Shown here: in pieces, positions 62,063 through 64,000 of the stretch
Layout of the letters: every line of letters starts with the position of its first letter
Numbering within the stretch: the stretch's first letter is position 1
NCBI GenBank assembly: GCA_963748385.1
Contig: CAVVIQ010000001.1
Span: 248,001 to 312,000 of the forward strand
Direction: 5' to 3'
Length of the DNA stretch: 64,000 nt
Source: Rhodoblastus sp963748385
GTDB taxonomy: Bacteria; Pseudomonadota; Alphaproteobacteria; Rhizobiales; Beijerinckiaceae
The notes under the pieces: model-generated
Seen by the model: the letters and a program-made list of their open reading frames with translations, nothing else
What the model was told of the DNA's origin: nothing
Database searches by the model: none
Position numbers and translations under genes: made by a program

Positions 62063-62204
62063 TCCGGCGACGTTCTTTTCGGCGGCCCGCTTACATGCGC
62101 GGTCGAGGGTGGCTGCAGATCGAACCTGGTCAGCGCCCTCGCCACAACTGTCCATCCGGCGCGGACCCGGAGGGAGCCGGCCCGATTCAGGGAGCTGTCG
62201 GCTC

Positions 62205-62320
62205 AGCACGTTAAAGTGGCTGCGGGGCTCGCAACCACCGACAATCAAGACTTTTGCGCCTCGTTCGTCCAATTCTGGTCCCAACCATATGAAGCCGCGC
62301 CCCGCATCCAAAACCAGTCT
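62205..62320 (-). pseudogene. possible IS110-family transposase fragment
   Basis: The minus-strand translation contains LVLDAGRGFIWLGPELDERG followed by AKVLIVGG, which loosely resembles the segment (VLExGxxxxWLxxxLExxGxxVxVV) found in IS110-type transposases. No flanking inverted repeats or further conserved parts were seen. This is a weak resemblance and could be a chance frame. Confidence 0.22.
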
Positions 62321-62519
62321 GGGACGCAGACTGTTCGTAGTCGCAGTCCCCGACACGGTCTAATCGGCCGACTGCTCTTCAATCCATGGCGTCCCGAAGC
62401 ATAGTGCGAAGCTCGCGTCGGAAATGTCGCCCATGATGCGGTGGCCCTCGCCGTTGTCGATTTTTCGCATCAAACATCATGGCCAGTTGATACGCTTGGC
62501 GCGGCGCCGCCGCGGGAAA

Positions 62520-62533
62520 TTGACTTGAATCAA
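62520..62533. promoter_or_regulatory. FNR/FixK-type box upstream of small hypothetical gene
   Basis: TTGACTTGAATCAA, a perfect TTGA-N6-TCAA palindrome, centred about 73 nt before the ATG of the 81-aa hypothetical gene; compatible with regulation of that gene by an oxygen-responsive CRP/FNR-family activator. Confidence 0.5.
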
Positions 62534-62599
62534 TTTCACAGGGGAAGCGACGTACGATATTCAACCCTTCGGTCCAACGATTGGCGGCGTCAGCTCACG

Positions 62600-62845
62600 A
62601 TGTGCGATCAGCTTTCGCAAGGAAGATCCTTCGATCCAGAGCTTTGTCCTCTACTGAAGGGGCTGTCCGCCGAGGAGCGTCGCAGGCGCATGGCGGAGGA
62701 TCCGGTGATTCGCCAATGCATAGGCGCGATCGAGGGCGCGCGGGCGGCGTCGCGTGAAACGGCAAAAATCACCGCCGCCTATGAACGCCAGCGCGCCAAC
62801 AGTGCGATACGCGCCGGCAGCGCCCGTTTTCCGTCCGCCGGATAA
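62600..62845 (+). CDS. Small hypothetical protein, 81 aa
   Basis: 81-aa polar helical protein starting MCDQLSQGRSFDPELCPLLKGL, ending SAIRAGSARFPSAG. No signal peptide, domain or known family recognised. In-frame codons upstream to 62441 exist but have poor character; the ATG at 62600 is used. An FNR/FixK-type palindrome lies 67 nt upstream, the main argument that it may be a real, regulated gene. Confidence 0.45.
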   Translation: MCDQLSQGRSFDPELCPLLKGLSAEERRRRMAEDPVIRQCIGAIEGARAASRETAKITAAYERQRANSAIRAGSARFPSAG

Positions 62846-63147
62846 AAGGCTCCTTTCGCAACCGGTTCCGGTCCACGCGCGTTCTTCGGGAAGCGCGAAC
62901 CGTCGCGCGCCCCGCGCGGCCGGGTTCAGGGCGGGCGCGGGGTGATCCGGAGGAAAGCCGCCTGGAATCTTTGCCTTGATAATGGTCAAGGACACGCCCG
63001 TGCGTTCTGTCGGAGAAGTGAAAAAGCTCAAGGCAAGGCAAACCATCGCCGGACGCGCTCGGCAATAGGGTGGCCACCAGCGGTTTGGCGCGTATAGCCG
63101 GGAGCGTTGTTCAGGACGGCCGGTTACGCCATTGACGAGGTTCGAAC
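62846..63147. other. intergenic region before pentapeptide protein
   Basis: 302 bp without supported genes. RBS GAGG lies before the ATG at 63148. Open frames on the minus strand here are low-complexity shadows. Confidence 0.4.
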
Positions 63148-63711
63148 ATGCGGATGATCGCGGCCGCCTTTCTGATTTCCGCTTGTCTCGGTTCCCCGTC
63201 GGCGCTGTGCGCAGACGCATGCCAGCCGAAGCCGTCCGCGGCTTGCGCGGGAGCGGATTTGCGGGGTTTCGACGGCGTCGGGCGGGATTTTTCCGGCGCG
63301 GATTTTCACGACGCCAATCTCTCCGCCTCGGAGCTTCAGGGCGCGAAACTTTCATCCGTCAATTTCCTGCGGACCAATCTTTACGCCGCCAACCTGAAAC
63401 AGGCCGATCTTTCGGGCGCGACTTTGAACGGCGCGACGCTTCGTCAGGCGCATCTGGAAGGCGCCGACCTGCGCGGCGCCGATCTGCGGGCGGCCGATTT
63501 CAGTTTCTCCGTGCTCGAAGGCGCCGACTTTTCGGGCGCCGACCTGCGCGGCGCGCGGCTCCAGATGGTCGATCTTCGCAAGGTTCGCCTCGATGGCGCC
63601 AAAATCGAGGGGGCGCTCTGGCCGACGGGCGGCGTCTGCAAGGCCGGTTCGTCCGGAAGCCATTGCATCGAGGGCGAGCCGTTCACCGACGAACCGTCCG
63701 GCCAAAAATAG
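63148..63711 (+). CDS. Exported pentapeptide-repeat protein
   Basis: 187-aa protein with signal peptide MRMIAAAFLISACLGSPSALC (cleavage near LCA-DA), a short Cys-containing linker (CQPKPSAACAGADL) and about 20 tandem pentapeptides of the A(D/N)LXX type (ADLRGADLRAADFSFSVLEG, ADFSGADLRGARLQMVDL), forming a right-handed beta helix. A C-terminal Cys pair (VCKAGSSGSHC) could form a disulfide. Function unknown; most such proteins are binding or structural. No close neighbours. Confidence 0.85.
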   Translation: MRMIAAAFLISACLGSPSALCADACQPKPSAACAGADLRGFDGVGRDFSGADFHDANLSASELQGAKLSSVNFLRTNLYAANLKQADLSGATLNGATLRQAHLEGADLRGADLRAADFSFSVLEGADFSGADLRGARLQMVDLRKVRLDGAKIEGALWPTGGVCKAGSSGSHCIEGEPFTDEPSGQK

Positions 63712-64000
63712 GAATTCGCGAATTGCGCGCCGATGCGGCGCATCGGCAAAAAAGGAAGCTTTCGGGAGCTTCGAGGGATCGGGGCCGGGTTCGTCGCGGC
63801 GGGGCCGCGATCGCTGTTCGTTGAAGCGCCGAGGCGCTCTGATCGGGAGGGCGCCGGTTTGCCCGACGACCTATGCGACCAAAGTTTGCGCCTCCGCGAG
63901 GAAATAGCATCATGTTGATTATAAATAGCTTTTTCGACCAAGAAAAACGGCTCTAATTTGATAAAAGTCAATGAAGCGCGGCTTGAAGCCTCTATATTGC
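63712..64000. other. right-edge region: hairpins and FNR/FixK box, no gene
   Basis: 289 bp after the pentapeptide gene. It contains a perfect 12-bp palindrome AATTCGCGAATT (63713-63724), an 8-bp stem GCCGATGC/GCATCGGC with GGC loop (63729-63747) followed by A6 on the plus strand, and an AT-rich end with an FNR/FixK-like site. Any regulated gene lies beyond the window. Confidence 0.5.
63958..63971. promoter_or_regulatory. FNR/FixK-type box near right edge
   Basis: TTGATAAAAGTCAA, TTGA-N6-TCAA, in an AT-rich stretch about 30 bp before the right edge. It probably regulates a gene outside the window. Confidence 0.55.

Larger units (their letters stand above)
62063..62599. other. intergenic region with possible transposase relic and FNR/FixK box
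   Basis: 537 bp after the ligase gene. It contains a possible IS110-type transposase fragment on the minus strand (62205-62320) and an FNR/FixK-like palindrome (62520-62533). No complete gene is supported. Confidence 0.5.

Noticed and set aside
60269..62356. Long minus-strand frame across the acyl-CoA ligase gene
   Set aside because: Antisense shadow; the plus strand encodes a textbook FadD with all motifs. Only the far end, outside the ligase, was considered as a possible transposase relic.
63729..63747. Perfect 8-bp hairpin after the pentapeptide gene as terminator
   Set aside because: It is followed by A residues, not T, on the plus strand, and the T-run is on the wrong side for the minus strand.

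Overview
The window is GC-rich DNA (except about 44.3-46.3 kb) from an alphaproteobacterium, most likely Hyphomicrobiales (Rhizobiales). Evidence for this is a ChpT phosphotransferase of the CckA-ChpT-CtrA cell-cycle relay, a Rhizobiales-type outer-membrane beta-barrel protein, and a hupK-hypABFCDE gene order like that of rhizobial and purple-bacterial uptake hydrogenase loci. A methanotroph- or phototroph-like member of Beijerinckiaceae/Methylocystaceae is plausible but is inference.

Layout. 0-2.4 kb: an RND efflux permease cut by the left edge. 2.8-9.8 kb: a tightly overlapping minus-strand [NiFe]-hydrogenase maturation operon (hupK-hypA-hypB-hypF-hypC-hypD-hypE) without hydrogenase structural genes. 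10.4-17 kb: porin-like OMP, Old Yellow Enzyme, tRNA-Ser(GGA), chpT, propionyl/acetyl-CoA synthetase and two small unknowns. 17-22.6 kb: GH15 glucoamylase-like enzyme and an SbmA/YddA-type ABC protein, divergent from a GH3 beta-glucosidase. 22.8-26 kb: two glycosyltransferases. 26.4-32.8 kb: an HdeD-like protein, then a seven-gene Mrp-type cation/proton antiporter operon in the unusual order E-F-G-(A C-terminus + B)-C-D-D2. 32.8-39.5 kb: an RND pump with its lipoprotein adaptor, a GntP-type permease and a patatin. 39.8-44 kb: an AI-2E-type transporter, a tiny Tat-exported Arg/Trp-rich protein and a P-type ATPase. 44.3-46.3 kb: an AT-richer island with a DNA methyltransferase, an HNH endonuclease and an IS21 remnant. 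46.3-48.9 kb: a PPK2 kinase and a Na/Pi transporter.

The right-hand 13 kb (49.2-62.1 kb) is the most coherent and interesting part. It encodes an acyl-CoA ligase, a two-domain fatty acyl-CoA/aldehyde reductase, a wax ester synthase/DGAT, a fatty-acid-hydroxylase-like protein, a GMC alcohol oxidoreductase, an alpha/beta hydrolase, a patatin, a phasin and a PhaD-like TetR regulator. Together these can be read as a route from fatty acid to fatty alcohol to wax ester, with droplet coating, turnover and control. It would be a neutral-lipid storage locus, using proteins otherwise associated with polyhydroxyalkanoate granules. Three FNR/FixK-type palindromes lie in the last 3.6 kb, one directly in front of the acyl-CoA ligase.

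Five single-base frameshifts break four otherwise intact genes (hypD, the Old Yellow Enzyme, the P-type ATPase and, twice, PPK2). No other decay is visible in these genes, so residual sequencing or assembly indels are more likely than true pseudogenes. I saw no rRNA, CRISPR array, prophage or complete insertion sequence.
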